Part shown: positions 1-12,500 of the stretch, piece after piece | Numbering within the stretch: position 1 is the first letter of the stretch | Layout of the letters: each line of letters begins with the position of its first letter | DNA from: Membranipora membranacea | Lineage: Eukaryota > Bryozoa > Gymnolaemata > Cheilostomatida > Membraniporidae | Assembly: GCA_914767715.1 (NCBI GenBank) | Contig: OU612071.1 | Span: 13,685,493-13,749,492, forward strand | DNA length: 64,000 nt | Direction: 5' to 3' | Notes under the pieces: model-generated | Told to the model about the DNA's origin: nothing | The model's input: only the letters and a program-made list of their open reading frames with translations | Databases searched by the model: none | Translations under genes and position numbers: made by a program

Positions 1-223
1 TCACAACTATAAAATGCAACGTGAGTTTTTTAGAAAAGTCAGGTGCCCTTAATCCTAGTACTCAAGGTTTGATGCATCATATTAACTAGTATTCATCCTA
101 GAGGTGAGGCTATAAAGAACCTCCTGAACTGTTTGTGCAGCAAGCTGCCAAAACTGTAAATAGAACCTCATCGTCCATCAGCAAGTATACTTTGATCTTA
201 GCCCATAGTGCGAGAAGCGTTAA
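1..223 (-). repeat. U2 snRNA-headed SINE-like repeat, copy B (cut by window edge)
   Basis: Read on the minus strand from about 223, the sequence starts with a close match to the 5' end of U2 snRNA, including GGCTAAGATCAAAGT. It then runs into a body shared with the plus-strand copy at 9,738-9,945: both have AGTTTTGGCAGCTTGCTGCA, then a GGAGGT..CT block, then CCTCACCTCTAGGATG. The U2 branch-site recognition segment is absent, so this is not a U2 gene. The 3' end lies off the window. The snRNA-derived origin is inferred from the head sequence. Confidence 0.75.
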
Positions 224-430
224 TCAGAAAAGCTCTAATCGATAGTAGCGTCTCCTCATATTTGGTATCCTTTCGCAGGTCTCCGTCTATCATCGTTATA
301 TTTTGTGTTGCCAGGTCAGAAGATTAGGTGGTAATATTCAAAGATATTCAGTACAATGTCTACTGTCGGTGAATCTGTTCAATGAGAAAGTGTTCCTCGT
401 CTTATGGTGGTGGCTTTGGTTCCTCGCAAT

Positions 431-595
431 CATCAGTATTGTAGGTAAGACTTAATCAATATCGCTGAAGGAATTTAGGCTATGATTTTGACGCGTCCAA
501 AAATTAAATATCCTCAGTATTGTGGGTAAGACCTTATAAATGTAGGTAATCAGTCTATAATATCGCTGAAGGAATTTGGGCTATAATCAACAAAT
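431..595. repeat. Two-unit tandem duplication
   Basis: Two imperfect copies of a block (431-487 and 512-595) share CAGTATTGT(A/G)GGTAAGAC and ATATCGCTGAAGGAATTT. The second copy carries extra bases in the middle. No coding potential is seen. Confidence 0.6.
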
Positions 596-599
596 GAAA

Positions 600-1480
600 T
601 ATCACTCTACTGTTTTACAGGCAGGTATGAGTTTCAAAATTAGGCATAAATTATGAATTAGCTTATTTAGTCTAATAAATTATTTACAATTATAATAAAA
701 AACAATTATAATAATAATTATAATTATTATAATATTATCATGATTATTATTATTAAAATAATTATAATAATGGTCTATATAATTATGATATATAATTGTA
801 ATTATCATAATATAAGCTTTCTTAGAATTTATAAATATAGCTCGTTAGCCTATTGGTAATCTGTTCTCTCAGTTTCTGACACTGTTTTGAGTAGCATCTA
901 GCTACGACGATATCACTTAAGTTTAACAGAGAACAAACTCTGAAAGCGGTTGGGGGGAGATAATACTGCTTATACTCTTCAGTTTATCTTATTGAATCAT
1001 GAGGAATTTTATTTTATTGTGCGAGAATGAAAACTTTTTATAGTCTAATTGTCGGATGATTAAATTCAACCCACTCCCTAATAGTCCCAAAGACCGAAGC
1101 ATGTTATAGTCAAGCAATTACCAATGATCAAGTTGTGTCAGATTTGCCTGGTAAAAATATTCAGAATACTCTTCTTGGCATGAAGGGAAGGTAACTCCCA
1201 CTCTCTGCATTATGATTTCACAATCTCCCGCCGCAAGTGATTGTTTCTTGTATTGCACATGTGGGATACTGTGACATCATAATGCAGAGAATGGTAGTCT
1301 TTAATTATCCGATATTGTATTGCATTCATATTCAGGCTCTCACAAGTCCAGTTTCTCCTGATTCCCATTTCTGTTTGATGGGGGTACTGCATCCACCCCC
1401 TATTGTAAGAAGTCCGGTACACAGGCCATTTTTTTCGGTAAAAAGCCAAGATAGTTGAAAGTAATAGACATGCATAATTT
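600..1480. other. AT-rich non-coding stretch
   Basis: Very AT-rich, with runs of AATAATTATAATTATT type at 680-800 that can fold on themselves. The short open frames at 1,210-1,460 lack recognisable domains and splice context. I see no gene here. Confidence 0.5.
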
Positions 1481-1612
1481 GTGTATATTTTGTGTTTATT
1501 TTTTGAATATTTTGTGTATACTTCCTGTATAATTCATGTAGATTTCCTGTAGATTTCCTGTAGATTTTGTGTAGATTTTGTGTATATTTCATGTATATTT
1601 CATATATATTTT
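1481..1612. repeat. Degenerate short-unit minisatellite
   Basis: A run of about ten imperfect 11-12 bp units of the type TGTAGATTT(C/T)NTG or TGTATATTT. The open frame on the minus strand across it, rich in Tyr, Lys and Thr, is a by-product of the repeat and not a gene. Confidence 0.7.
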
Positions 1613-1631
1613 GTATCCTTCACTGTTATAG

Positions 1632-2621
1632 GACTGCTGATCTGGCTCGTTCGTACACTAAGACCTAACAGCGCATTTGGGTTTTGCTCCAAATATCTCA
1701 GACTACTGAACGTAGTGAACATGAGCAGCCATTCAGACGAACAGGACGTCAGAACATTCGTTGGTGAGTCATTGATTTGATTCTTTATTTTCTACATCAT
1801 TATTTGATACTAATTTGATAATTTTCTTTATTTAAATATTAGATGGTTAAATATTTATATAGTTTTTATATCATTTAATTTAATATTATTTATTTATAAT
1901 TATAAATATTATTTCTCTTACTTCTCAATACTTCATTTTACATGAATTGAAATACATAGCAATAGATGTGACCTTTCACCTTTGACATCTGCATTATTGA
2001 CCTCAGCATTTGCTACCTCATTTCTCATTTATTGTTCCAAAATATCAGTGATCAGACCATTTCTATCAACACATTTATTGGCCGTGAAATCGACAAGTTC
2101 TCTCAACGCTCATGAGATATAATTGTGTATATGAAAATGTTGGATTTAATAGAACAAATATAGTTATAAATAATTGCCATTAACTTTACTGGCGATAACT
2201 TGGATATAATATAAAACTAAATAGAATCATAATTTGAAATATTATTTATTTCATGCGTATACATATGATATAATAAACATATAAAATGATAAATAATAGC
2301 AAAACATAACATAATAATTATATGTGAAATAATGATAAAATAAATGATATAATAAAAATATTAAATAATAATAATATAATATAACATAATAATTATATTT
2401 AAAATAATGATAAAATAAATAATATTATAAATATAATTTATTCTACAGGAGATTACCTGGGTTTGGACGGAGTTTTCTGTATGAGACTTTTGGCTAAGAA
2501 TACAGCAGACGTCACAGCCGCAGAGATCATCACTGAGCTCTTCAAGAAATGGAGAGTAGGTCGCGGAGATAAGAGCAGTCTGAGCGAGAGTAAACCTATG
2601 TTAGCAGAAGATAATGTGTGA
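1632..2621 (+). CDS. Innexin/pannexin-type gap-junction protein, last two exons
   Basis: Two exons, 1,632-1,763 and 2,449-2,621, join in phase 1 across a clean GT-AG intron (donor GTGAGT, acceptor TTCTACAG) and end at a TGA. The first starts mid-gene after TGTTATAG and encodes a hydrophobic end of a membrane segment followed by WLVRTLRPNSAFGFCSKYL. The second begins DYLGLDGVFCMRLLAKN and continues with an ITELFKKW helix. In innexins and pannexins, the fourth membrane segment is followed by a WxxRTLxP element, a YL helix, and a DGVFxLRxIxxN..D..xxE(I/L)xxxLW cytoplasmic block, and the order here matches. Innexins form gap-junction channels or hemichannels in the plasma membrane. The N-terminal exons with the paired extracellular cysteines are not seen and must lie upstream. 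The family call rests on my memory of conserved C-terminal motifs. Confidence 0.75.
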
Positions 2622-4826
2622 GAAGATTGTTCTAGAAACACTATATGAGGCAACCTTATATATATTTCGCGTATAATTTGCGTATATTTGTTTCGTATAT
2701 TTTACAAGTGACATCTAAATGTAAATTAGCTCTCCATTATACTAATACTTAAAATGTCATATCTTTTAAAGATGCCTTGCTCCCTCCTCTTATGCAAATT
2801 AAATCTGCAGTCTCTTGGGAAATTTCCTACCAGTTATCTGATTATTCTAAAAATTGCATTACTGGATACGTTAGAACAGACATGAGCCAACAGAAATGCT
2901 TCAACGACTTATTAATGGAATAACAGTAATGCGATGTAATACACTTATCACAACGATGTTCTATTATAGCCTTACCCTTTACAAATTGAATTAGCTTTAC
3001 ATGCAAAGTTTTTGTTTCTATGCAACCGAAAAAATGGTGATACCCTTTGTATATTGCTTTAGATTGAAGGTTTTTTTGAAATTTTATGATAGTAGCTACA
3101 ATCCATGACGTACAGATTACTTTATCTAATAATGAACCACAAATAAATGATTTTAAATGGTCCACTTTGTTTGTACATATGCCGTCTGATATGTTTGGCT
3201 GTTGGGTGGGAAAAGGCCAGCCACCAGCCAATCGGAGTCAACACATTGGCTATCAGTCTGTTGGCTATACTCATGCCAATATGTTAAATTCGTCGTAAGG
3301 CTTGTCTTCTATTTTGACTAAGAATTGTTATATATTGATTGATATGGGCAGTGTACTTGCACAGGTATAACACAACTAGCACTTACAGGGTATTGAAATA
3401 CATGCCAATAAAACCATCTTCACAGCATCAAGTTCATGATAATGCAAAGCCTAGGTGATCAGTGATAATAAAATTTAGGCAATAAACAAACTTCAAATAC
3501 AAATAATTGTTTGATAGGACTGCGGCTCTAGGCAAGTAAATGTTGAAGCCGTCCACCTGATGGCCTCCAGATGAGTGAAGGCAGGAGAACATAATGATCA
3601 GAGGATCTTACCTCTAATCAGAGGAGGGGGAGGTATATACCCACCCTCTTCTGATAAAATTTACCCTAACTCTAATCAGGGAGTTCGGGAGCAGAGGAGT
3701 GCGGCGGACAGGATTCTTGTCCATCAGCCTGTGTCCGGACACAGTTGGGCAGAGATATTCTGGACGGGCAATTTTTGCTGGACCGGCTTGGACGGGCAGA
3801 AAAATTCTGGGCAGAAAGTTGTTCATGGACGGGCCATTGACGGACGGACAATTCATTGAGTTCAATCAGAAGTCGCTATCGTCTGGCTCGTAGTGATTTG
3901 ACATTATTATTAGCATGGCGTGTCGTTGACATTATGTACGATATATATATAGGATTATGATAACCCAACACCGGCACTAACATTCATCAATATTTGTTGT
4001 ATAAAACTGCCAGCCAGTAAGTTAGTATATGTATGATTGATTCTGAAATATGTATCATGACTTCAGATTCAAGTTACTATTCAATTTTTGACAGTTTTTG
4101 AAATATTATAAATCTATAATGCTACAAGATATGATGTTGTTACTTTTGAGCGAATTTCAGAGCAGTTAAAAATGTCAGCCATTACAATTGCAATCCAAGT
4201 AAAATTCACATTTCCTGTGGGTGAAGAGTTTTACCCAGCACATGCAATCTTTTAATTTAATCTGAACATAGATATTTTCAGAGATGCACTGTATGGATGG
4301 TATTTTATTATCAGCAGTCGAAACAGTAAACAATTGCCTTTAGTTGATGAAACATAATAGGATTAAGGTGGGTAATTGTATTTGGCTTGAAAGAATTAAG
4401 TCACTGGCAGACAGGAATGTGTGTTTTCTCAAAGCAAATTCTTCTGATCTCATTTGCAAACACATTCCTACATGTGGGTCACAGTGGAAGGATTTGTTAC
4501 TGTTTACGCCTTCTTTATTTGTTTGGTTGCAAGTTCTTGGGGGAACCCCCAGCTTTCTTGTTAATCATTGAGGTAAGAAAAAAATTATACAATATTTGTA
4601 ATCCCACCTGATGATTCTGTGTATTGTACTTTTTATTTGCACAACTAGAAAGTCAATTGCTGACAGCAGTCCACATTTATTGCATTACTCTAACAAGTAT
4701 TATCCAACGTATGCTATAGATGGACTGGTGCAGGGCGCCTCACAATAATATCGCTACTTTGGTCCGCACAAGGAGATCAATATTTATTTTATATTAATAT
4801 TATGTTTTATTATTATATTATATTAG

Positions 4827-5037
4827 GAAAGCAAAAAACGACCATCAAAGCAATCCCAAAGCATTAAACAAAAATATTATCCAGAGCACTCCGTGATCCA
4901 TTTTTATTATCACATGGTCATATCGGAACTTAATAATATAACTAAACTAATCTAAATGTTTTATTGATTTCAAAGATCAAAAACCCAGGGTCTAGAGAAT
5001 GTTGTTGTGCCCTCTGTCACAGATTAACAAAAAAAAT
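4827..5037 (+). repeat. MITE-like repeat with AAAACCCAGGGTCTAGA end
   Basis: Begins AGGAAAGCAAAAA and ends in CAAAAACCCAGGGTCTAGAGA. The same ends occur at 24,609-24,785 and around 39,898-41,000. An inner segment (GTGATCCA..TTTATTATCACATGGT, about 4,890-4,930) recurs near 31,015-31,065. Confidence 0.6.
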
Positions 5038-6134
5038 AACTTTTTCGAACTAAAATCAACATAAATTGATTATTGACGCTATAATCTGCATTTTAGAATG
5101 TACCAGGTGGCACCAATGTATCGAAAGACAGTTCACGTTGATGATGGATCATACTAAGCTAGTGTTTATGGGGAAAGCATATTTGGTAATTAGGATGTAT
5201 GCTTTCCAAATTGAGAGCCGGTTGTCTAGCTTGTTGTTGGGATGCCAGTTTTTCAGTGTCTATTAATGGTAATAAAACATCCATCAACTATTCCTTAGAT
5301 TAATAGTAATTCTCAACTATAACACCATTGCAGGCTTTACCGGAGAGAGTAGAGACTGGGGCGTTGGAAAATAAACCGGGAGGCGCTAATGTGCGGAAGA
5401 GAATAGCCCTCTAATATTCCAGCTAACTATTCATTCATTGTCCCATGAACTTATAATTCATTGTTCTTTTGCAGTAATTAATGTCTGCTAAATACCAAAT
5501 CCTAATTGGTGCAGGCCCCTGGTGTTTTTTTAGATCCAGATTGCCCAGATATTTATAGTCCTGATAATAAATGGTGCAGATTTGGTGTATGTGTTGGACA
5601 AATAGGTTGCCAGATATTACCCAGACTCAGATGGTTTAGGAAGATTAGCCAGCTATCTATTGATATTGGGAGCTAAAGAGTTCTCTGGCTTTGCTCAGGT
5701 GCCAATAAGTGTGAGAAACTGTGCTAAAGAAGTTGCCTGCACCAAGGAGTTGCCTGCACAGGGCAGATGATACACAAGAGAAAACCTGACATAAAACTCT
5801 ATTTTGTTCCCTACCATCTCATTGGTCAATAAACAAACATATGGCCAATAGCATCCTAGGTGTCTAAAATAAGCAGACAGGTGTCGTCTGCAAAGTGGAG
5901 GGAAAGTTTCTTCTGGGTAAGTTGACATTTCTTCTGATGTATTTTTGGAATTTTTATGTCCAAAAGAAACTATTCTCTGACAGGCCAATATCATGCATGT
6001 GTAAAGCTAGCTAATTCAACATCCTAGATAGATTATTGAAAGCAACTGGCAGCTAGGGAGAAATAGCTCTCACTCATCAATTAAAAGAAGCTTTTCACTC
6101 ACTCACAGTCACTGCTGCACTCTCTCTGTCTCTC

Positions 6135-6135
<1 letters not shown>

Positions 6136-6173
<38 letters not shown>

Positions 6174-6174
6174 C
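6136..6174. repeat. CTAT tetranucleotide microsatellite
   Basis: About nine tandem CTAT units, upstream of the PRDM9-type gene. Confidence 0.95.
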
Positions 6175-6597
6175 TATGTCACTCTTCTCTACTCTAGCTA
6201 GTCTTCTCACTCCAATACTCACATTAAATTTTTAGTTAGTCCAATGATCACTCAGTCTCCAGTCACCAATGAAAAAGTCAAGCATTTGAATGATAGAATT
6301 GAACTGCATCTATAGGCTCTAGGTACTCACTGGCAGTAGGGTAGTAAACTTTGATTCCCTCTTCTCTTCTCCTCTGTTTCTTTGGTGCCTGTCTGTTGTC
6401 ACTTGAGACTTATCTTCAAGGTCAGGGCAGCAACAGTTACAATGCTTTAAAGCTAGTCAGACCACCATGACTTGACAACTGTAATTAACTTACTTAGGCT
6501 TGTTAGGACAGGACAATCCGGGGGCCAATAACAGATGGAACTTAATGATCTGATCCCATTAAAACTGCCGTTAAAATTGTATAAATATTTTTTAGTG

Positions 6598-9500
6598 ATG
6601 GCTGCAAACATGGATGTAGATTTGAGTCTTCACTTTACATCTGATCAGCTGAAGTGTATGAGCAGCTATGAGAGAACTAGAAACGAGAATCTCATCAGAA
6701 ATCATGAATTTATGAAATCTATAGGTGAGTGATAGCAAACTGCATGTTTTTCTGTAATAGTCTTTTTATGGCTTTTTAGACCTTGGTCCAACTATACTTG
6801 AACTGTGGTTCAGATGGCTGTTAGGAAATCTAAGTTGTTATACAATAATTTAATGCCAAGCTGACTTAATAATTGCAAAATAGAAAATTTTGAATTCAAT
6901 GAAATTCTCCACCTATCAGTGTATAATATGGTTGTTTTATTTCAGGTTTACCAGTGACAGAGCCCTCATTTCAAAAGAAGTCTTGTCAATCAGAAAAACC
7001 GGCAGCGTCTGGTGGTAAGAGGACCATCAAACTCGTTAAAACTAAAAATCAAACAAAGGATGAAGGCGTTCCAAAAATCACTCCAAAGAAGAGACCTGCC
7101 AGAGGTATAGTAAATTATATATACGGCATGTTGTCCATCTTTCTTTTTCAATGCTGTTTCATTTTTACACTCCATAAACTTTTGATCTAGCTGCTTTTGT
7201 TGAGAAGTATCCTGCCACACTGTCACTATTCATGAGACGGAGGAATAGGTCATTCTGAAAAACTCCTTTATGCTTGTGGACCCTGCTTACAAGGGCTAAC
7301 TTCGAAATGATATTATTCTACCTACAATAGCTGGTTTTCGCTACATCTGAACAGATAACTCGTTTAGTTGATTTTTTACCAGCAATATACATACTCACAT
7401 CATTTAAACTAGAAATTTTATATTTCCAATTGTAGAAAGAAAACAAGTCAAGAGGTTCCAGCCTCCACCAGTCAAACTTCAAATAGAGAAACAGATCGCT
7501 CAGCAATCAGTCAGTGCTAGTAAGGTGAGTACATGTATTTGCATAGTATTGTAACTAAAACTTCAATGATTCTTTTTCCTTGTCAGTAGACTGTAACCCA
7601 CATGAGCCATGCAAGCTAACAAAGAAGTCATCACTGAACAATTTGCTTCCACACTTTCAGTTTGTGACATATTGACACTGATGAACTTTCTCTTAATTTG
7701 AATAATGACTCATAGTTTATGTTGCTCCTTTATCTCCTTGGTTGCAGTCAGCCCGAGACTACATCATTCTTATACAAAAAGGCTTTAAATTTAAATTTTT
7801 CATCGAAATCGTTACAATTACCCTGAGTGTGTAGAATGAATCATTACTTACTATCCATCAGAATGCTACAGGATTCAATGATAGTTTTGAGGAATTCGCT
7901 AACAGAGTACAGTTTGATGGAACCTTAGCTGATGATGATTACGATCCAAAAGACTTTGAGTGGTCCTCGGATGAGAAAGAGTCTGACAAAGAGAATTTCT
8001 CGGAAGAAGAGGCTAAACCTGCTAAGTCTAGGAAGGTTAAAGTAGCAGGTAATATAGAACATGAGATCTTATCTGATTATTATAAATTGTAGCGTTTAGG
8101 TGTCAGGTCAGGTGAATTGGCATGCATAAAAACATACAGTCAGTATTTGCTTGACAGCCCAAAGGAGTTATCTACAATCAGTCACTGAGAAGGCAACTCT
8201 AAATTTGTGTTATCTGTATTCAGTGATTGCTAAAATTCATGGAGTTAAAATTATCTTGATTATCTTAATATTATGGAGCTATAAGAACCAGCAACCTGTT
8301 CAAATGCTGCCGTTGAGAAGACAATTGCATTAGCCAAAGCTTTTTTGTCCATCTGAGAGGATTTGATAATTTATAACTCTGATGCATAAGAGAAAGCTGA
8401 TACGTGATTCTGTATTACTAAGGTTACATTAAGTCTGGCATGCTTCTCTATAGCAGTATTTCTATAGTCGACTCGGATGGCAAAGTTGTCAACCATGACC
8501 CCTGATCTTCACAATCATGACCCATCCCACAATCAAGGGATGCCAATCGCTCACTTTCAATATCATATCTGCAGTCGAGTTCAACTCTTAGCCGATCCTG
8601 CCCGCCCAACTATGACAATTGATCAAAAAAGTTGTACCTAAAATAAAGCAAATACCTTGAATTACCCCTCTCAATATGAAAGGGCATAATGTTATAAAAA
8701 CCAATCCGTTCCAAATACAGTAGGTACAAATCATTTTTGCGTGTTTTAGGTGTGAAGAAAGCAAAGCCCAGACGTTCACCAGTCAGATTTGCACATAATA
8801 ATATAAAGATGCTGTTTGATCATAAGAAGATGTTACCTCGTAGGAAATGTGCTGCTTCTGTTCAGAGCTATAAAGAGGATGATGTCGAGACTGACGACTC
8901 ATTTATTTGTAAGTTGTAATTTTACTAGCTAATTTGTAGTTTTGTAAGTTTGATGTACCAATGATCTCCTAAATACTGTAGCTAAGATGAACTGTAAATA
9001 GTTTGACGCCTTGTTTTTTAGTAGAGTTGTAAAACTGCAGCTGGAAAAAGTATTTTGACCTAGTTTAAGTACTCAGACAGCTCCACTGCGAGTTAGTGTC
9101 ACTTACTCGCATTGCATCTGTCTGAGCACTTAGACTAATTTTGACCAAATCGAAAGCTGTCAGTCTATGTCAGAGACTCCTAAGTTGATGATTTTAATAT
9201 GATAACAGCTAGTTGATATGTTATTCTTTCTCTACCCCAAATATATAAATATATACATATATATGTTTATGGTCTCTACAGTTCAAATGCTAGTCTCTAG
9301 ATTACTCAGTTTCAAAAACTCGAGAGTACAGTGCTACCTTGTCTTAGGCAAAGAAAGGAAAGGAAAGCTAATGACCTTTGCCCAACATTAAATATCCTGA
9401 TATTCAGCCAATCAGAATTCAAAGTTGCTTCAACAACCAAGCTGTGAGGAAAGCCTCATTAACCATGAGAAGCCAACTCATAAATACACAAACAATTTTA

Positions 9501-12500
9501 ATCTAAAAAATCCATTTCTTACGAAATGGTAATTTTCTTACCATCTCTAGATTGTGAGGAGTGTCAGCTGGAGTATGTAGATAATTGTCTTATTCATCCT
9601 CTCATACCTCTGGGTGATTCTCAGGTAATGTGATATTATGTTGAACACACTGTTTACAACAAATGTGTTGTAATACTACTTCTGTAAAATTTGACAAATC
9701 ATTGCCATGGTACTGCAAACCCAAATAGGTTTGTCAGACTTCTCGGCCTATTGGCTAAGATCAAAGTGTCACTGCCAATGGCCGATTAGTGCCAGTTCAG
9801 TTTTGGCAGCTTGCTGCACACTTATGATTAGGAGGTCCTCTATGGCCTCACCTCTAGGATGCATTCTAGTTTTCTAGAATGTATCACATTCCCAGTATGA
9901 GGATTAGGGCATCTTGCGTCCCTCTTTAGGGGCAGCCCAATCTTCTGTTTTTTAGCAAACAGCAAGTTTGTCAGATGGAAAATTGCTACAATATTGGGAT
10001 GGGGATTTCGAATTTGTTTGTATGATAGTCGGCAGTTACAACTTTCTTAATTGAAAAATTGAAGAAATGTGGTGATTTCTGTTTGAGGATGTATTTAGTT
10101 TTTGTTGTAGATTTTCTACTCACTATCTATTTAAATATCACACAATATGTTGTAGGTTTTACTCGGGAAGGAAGACCGAGCTCGTAAAACCCTCCCTACA
10201 GGTCTTTCACTGTCTAAATCTAAGATAAAGGATGCAGGGAAGGGAGTTTGGACTGATATTAAGATTGCTCAGTTTACTAAATTTGGTCCGTATGAGGGAG
10301 TCAAACAACCTGTCAAGGATATAAAGCAGGACCAAGTATCTGGTTATGGCTGGCTGGTAAGTGCTATTCTTCTCCCTTTTCAACACAGTTCTAAATATGG
10401 AAATGAACGCAAAGGTGGAACCAGTCCCTGTGGAATGTTTTTTTTTGTATTTCTGCTGGTTGCAAGCAAAAAATTGAGACTGCCGAACCTATTTCGAGTA
10501 TCCACAAAATGAATCTATAACTATAACGATGCAATGATCAATTTAGCAGTTTAACTGTTGGAAATACAATTTTGATCAACATAGAACAAACTCGGGACAC
10601 GTCCAGGACATATCTATAAATGACACCATGGGAAATTGACTGCAGCAAAATTTGTAGTCGATTTGTCTTTGCATGTTGCAATCTATAGTGTATATTGTCA
10701 CTAAATACTGAAACTGAATAATGAACAACTTTGCTTTGTGTTTTAAAGGTATCAGATAAGTCGGACCCATTCTACATAGATGGTCAGGATGAGAAACAGT
10801 CTAACTGGTTACGTTATGTAAACTGTGCCAGAACTAAACAAGAACAGAACTGTGAAGCGTTTCAATATCGAGGACAGATATACTACAAAGCTCTGAGAGA
10901 AATTGGGATAGGTGGGTGGTCTCATGAATGTTAGTAATGTCAATGATGATGTTTGGGCTTGCACTGTCATTTCCTTGTCATTTTTATCAGAATGTGACAC
11001 TGTTGATCATATCAATTCTTGTTTTCAGGATGGTAGAGAAGAAATTGTCTTCACATACAAGAAGAGGACATAACTCAACCCATATAACTGGAATGAGCAG
11101 CAGCGAACAAACTCAGTTGTCCAACTAGCTTCTTCATCCATGTATAAGACTGTATTGATTCATTTCTTTTTACAGGACATGAGTTACTGGTGTGGTATGG
11201 AGATGATTATGCTGCTGATCTCGGTATCAGCAAAGATAACTTTTCGGCCTCTATTATACCAGGTATGTTTCATCCCAAATTTAGAAATGTGCACATATTA
11301 TTGTATAGGATTCAGTTTGTCATACCGCTGCAAATAATCACTAGCATAAAACACAACTATTATTATTTCCAACTCACTGCTATTTTCCCTTATTACAGCA
11401 AAACCTAAAGAATCAATGGTTCCAGAAGACACTGTGTTCTATGACTGTGAGATCTGCAAGGCAAAGTTTGTCAATAAGTGGACTGCAAAGAGACACATGA
11501 GATGGCATAATCTGAAACAAGGTGAGTACAAGAAAATTTAGCAAAATTCAGTGTATTAGATAGATCATCTTATTCACAAGCATCATCAAAGTTTGCCGAT
11601 AAGAATCTAGCCAGGTCAGTTCTTGTTATATACCTGTACAATTGAAGGACCGCCACTCCTCACCTACTTCTTCATATGTTTTAAAACAATCTTCAGTTGA
11701 GCAGTTATGCTACTCAAATCCTTTAGATTGGAACAGGGATCAGCAGTTTGGGAGATTGTGGTGCACTCATTGCCTGCAGGCTTGGTGGAAACTCAAACAT
11801 TAATACAATGTATGATGGATTATAAATCAATGATGATAGTATACAGGCGGACACAAATGCTCAACAGGTCATAACAAAAAGAATTTGGTGTATTATTATT
11901 TTGAAATGATTCAATTTTATTCATAATATTTTTTCTGTAAAGCCTTTTGTTGCCAGATACTTGGGCAGCTTTGTGTAATCACGTTGTAAATATGTCAATT
12001 TTGTAAACTGAATTATCATCTTTCCAACATTACAGAAGACAAGGAGTCAAAGGCTGTAAAGCCAGCTGATCCACCTCGTCTAATCAAATGTGACAAATGT
12101 GACTTCAGATGTGTCTATCAGAAGGAGCTTATTAAACACAGCAAGTATCACAATGAGAAGTACAAGTATACATGTGAGATATGCGAGGCTAAGTTTACAC
12201 GAGCTGCTCATCTACATACACACATTAGAACTCATACTGGTGAGAAGCCTTATGTATGTACTCAGTGTGAAGCTAGGTTTACACTAGATCAGACTCTACA
12301 GACACACATTAGAACTCATACTGGTGAGAAGCCTTATGCATGTACTCAGTGTGATGCTAGGTTTACAAAGTCTCATAATCTACAGACACACATTAGAACT
12401 CATACTGGTGAGAAGCCTTATGCATGTACTCAGTGTGATGCTAGGTTTACACAGCTTGCTCCTCTACAGACACACATGAGAACTCATACTGGTGAGAAGC

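Larger units (their letters stand above)
2622..6597. other. Intergenic, repeat-bearing, no supported gene
   Basis: About 4 kb without a convincing exon chain. It holds a MITE-like segment (4,827-5,037), a CTAT microsatellite (6,136-6,174) and AT-rich DNA. Open frames at 2,842-3,298, 3,575-3,893 and 5,695-5,994 overlap on both strands, lack domain motifs and have no splice logic. The promoter and 5' UTR of the PRDM9-type gene presumably lie in the last few hundred bases. A TTTTTTAG just before the chosen ATG suggests a spliced 5' UTR. Confidence 0.5.

Noticed and set aside
3575-3893. Overlapping open frames on both strands at 3.6-3.9 kb
   Set aside because: Both strands are open because of repeated GGACGGGC-type motifs; no domain or splice support.
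6535-6597. Upstream ATG at 6,535 as the PRDM9 start
   Set aside because: The 21 residues are not PRDM9-like and an acceptor-like TTTTTTAG lies just before the ATG at 6,598. Not excluded.
9738-9790. Functional U2 snRNA gene
   Set aside because: Only about the first 35 bases match; the branch-site pairing region, Sm site and 3' stem-loops are replaced by a repeat body.
11030-11127. Extra PRDM9 exon after TTTTCAG at 11,029
   Set aside because: Flanking exons (10,749-10,911 and 11,176-11,262) join in phase and give an unbroken PR/SET domain without it; it has no homologous content.
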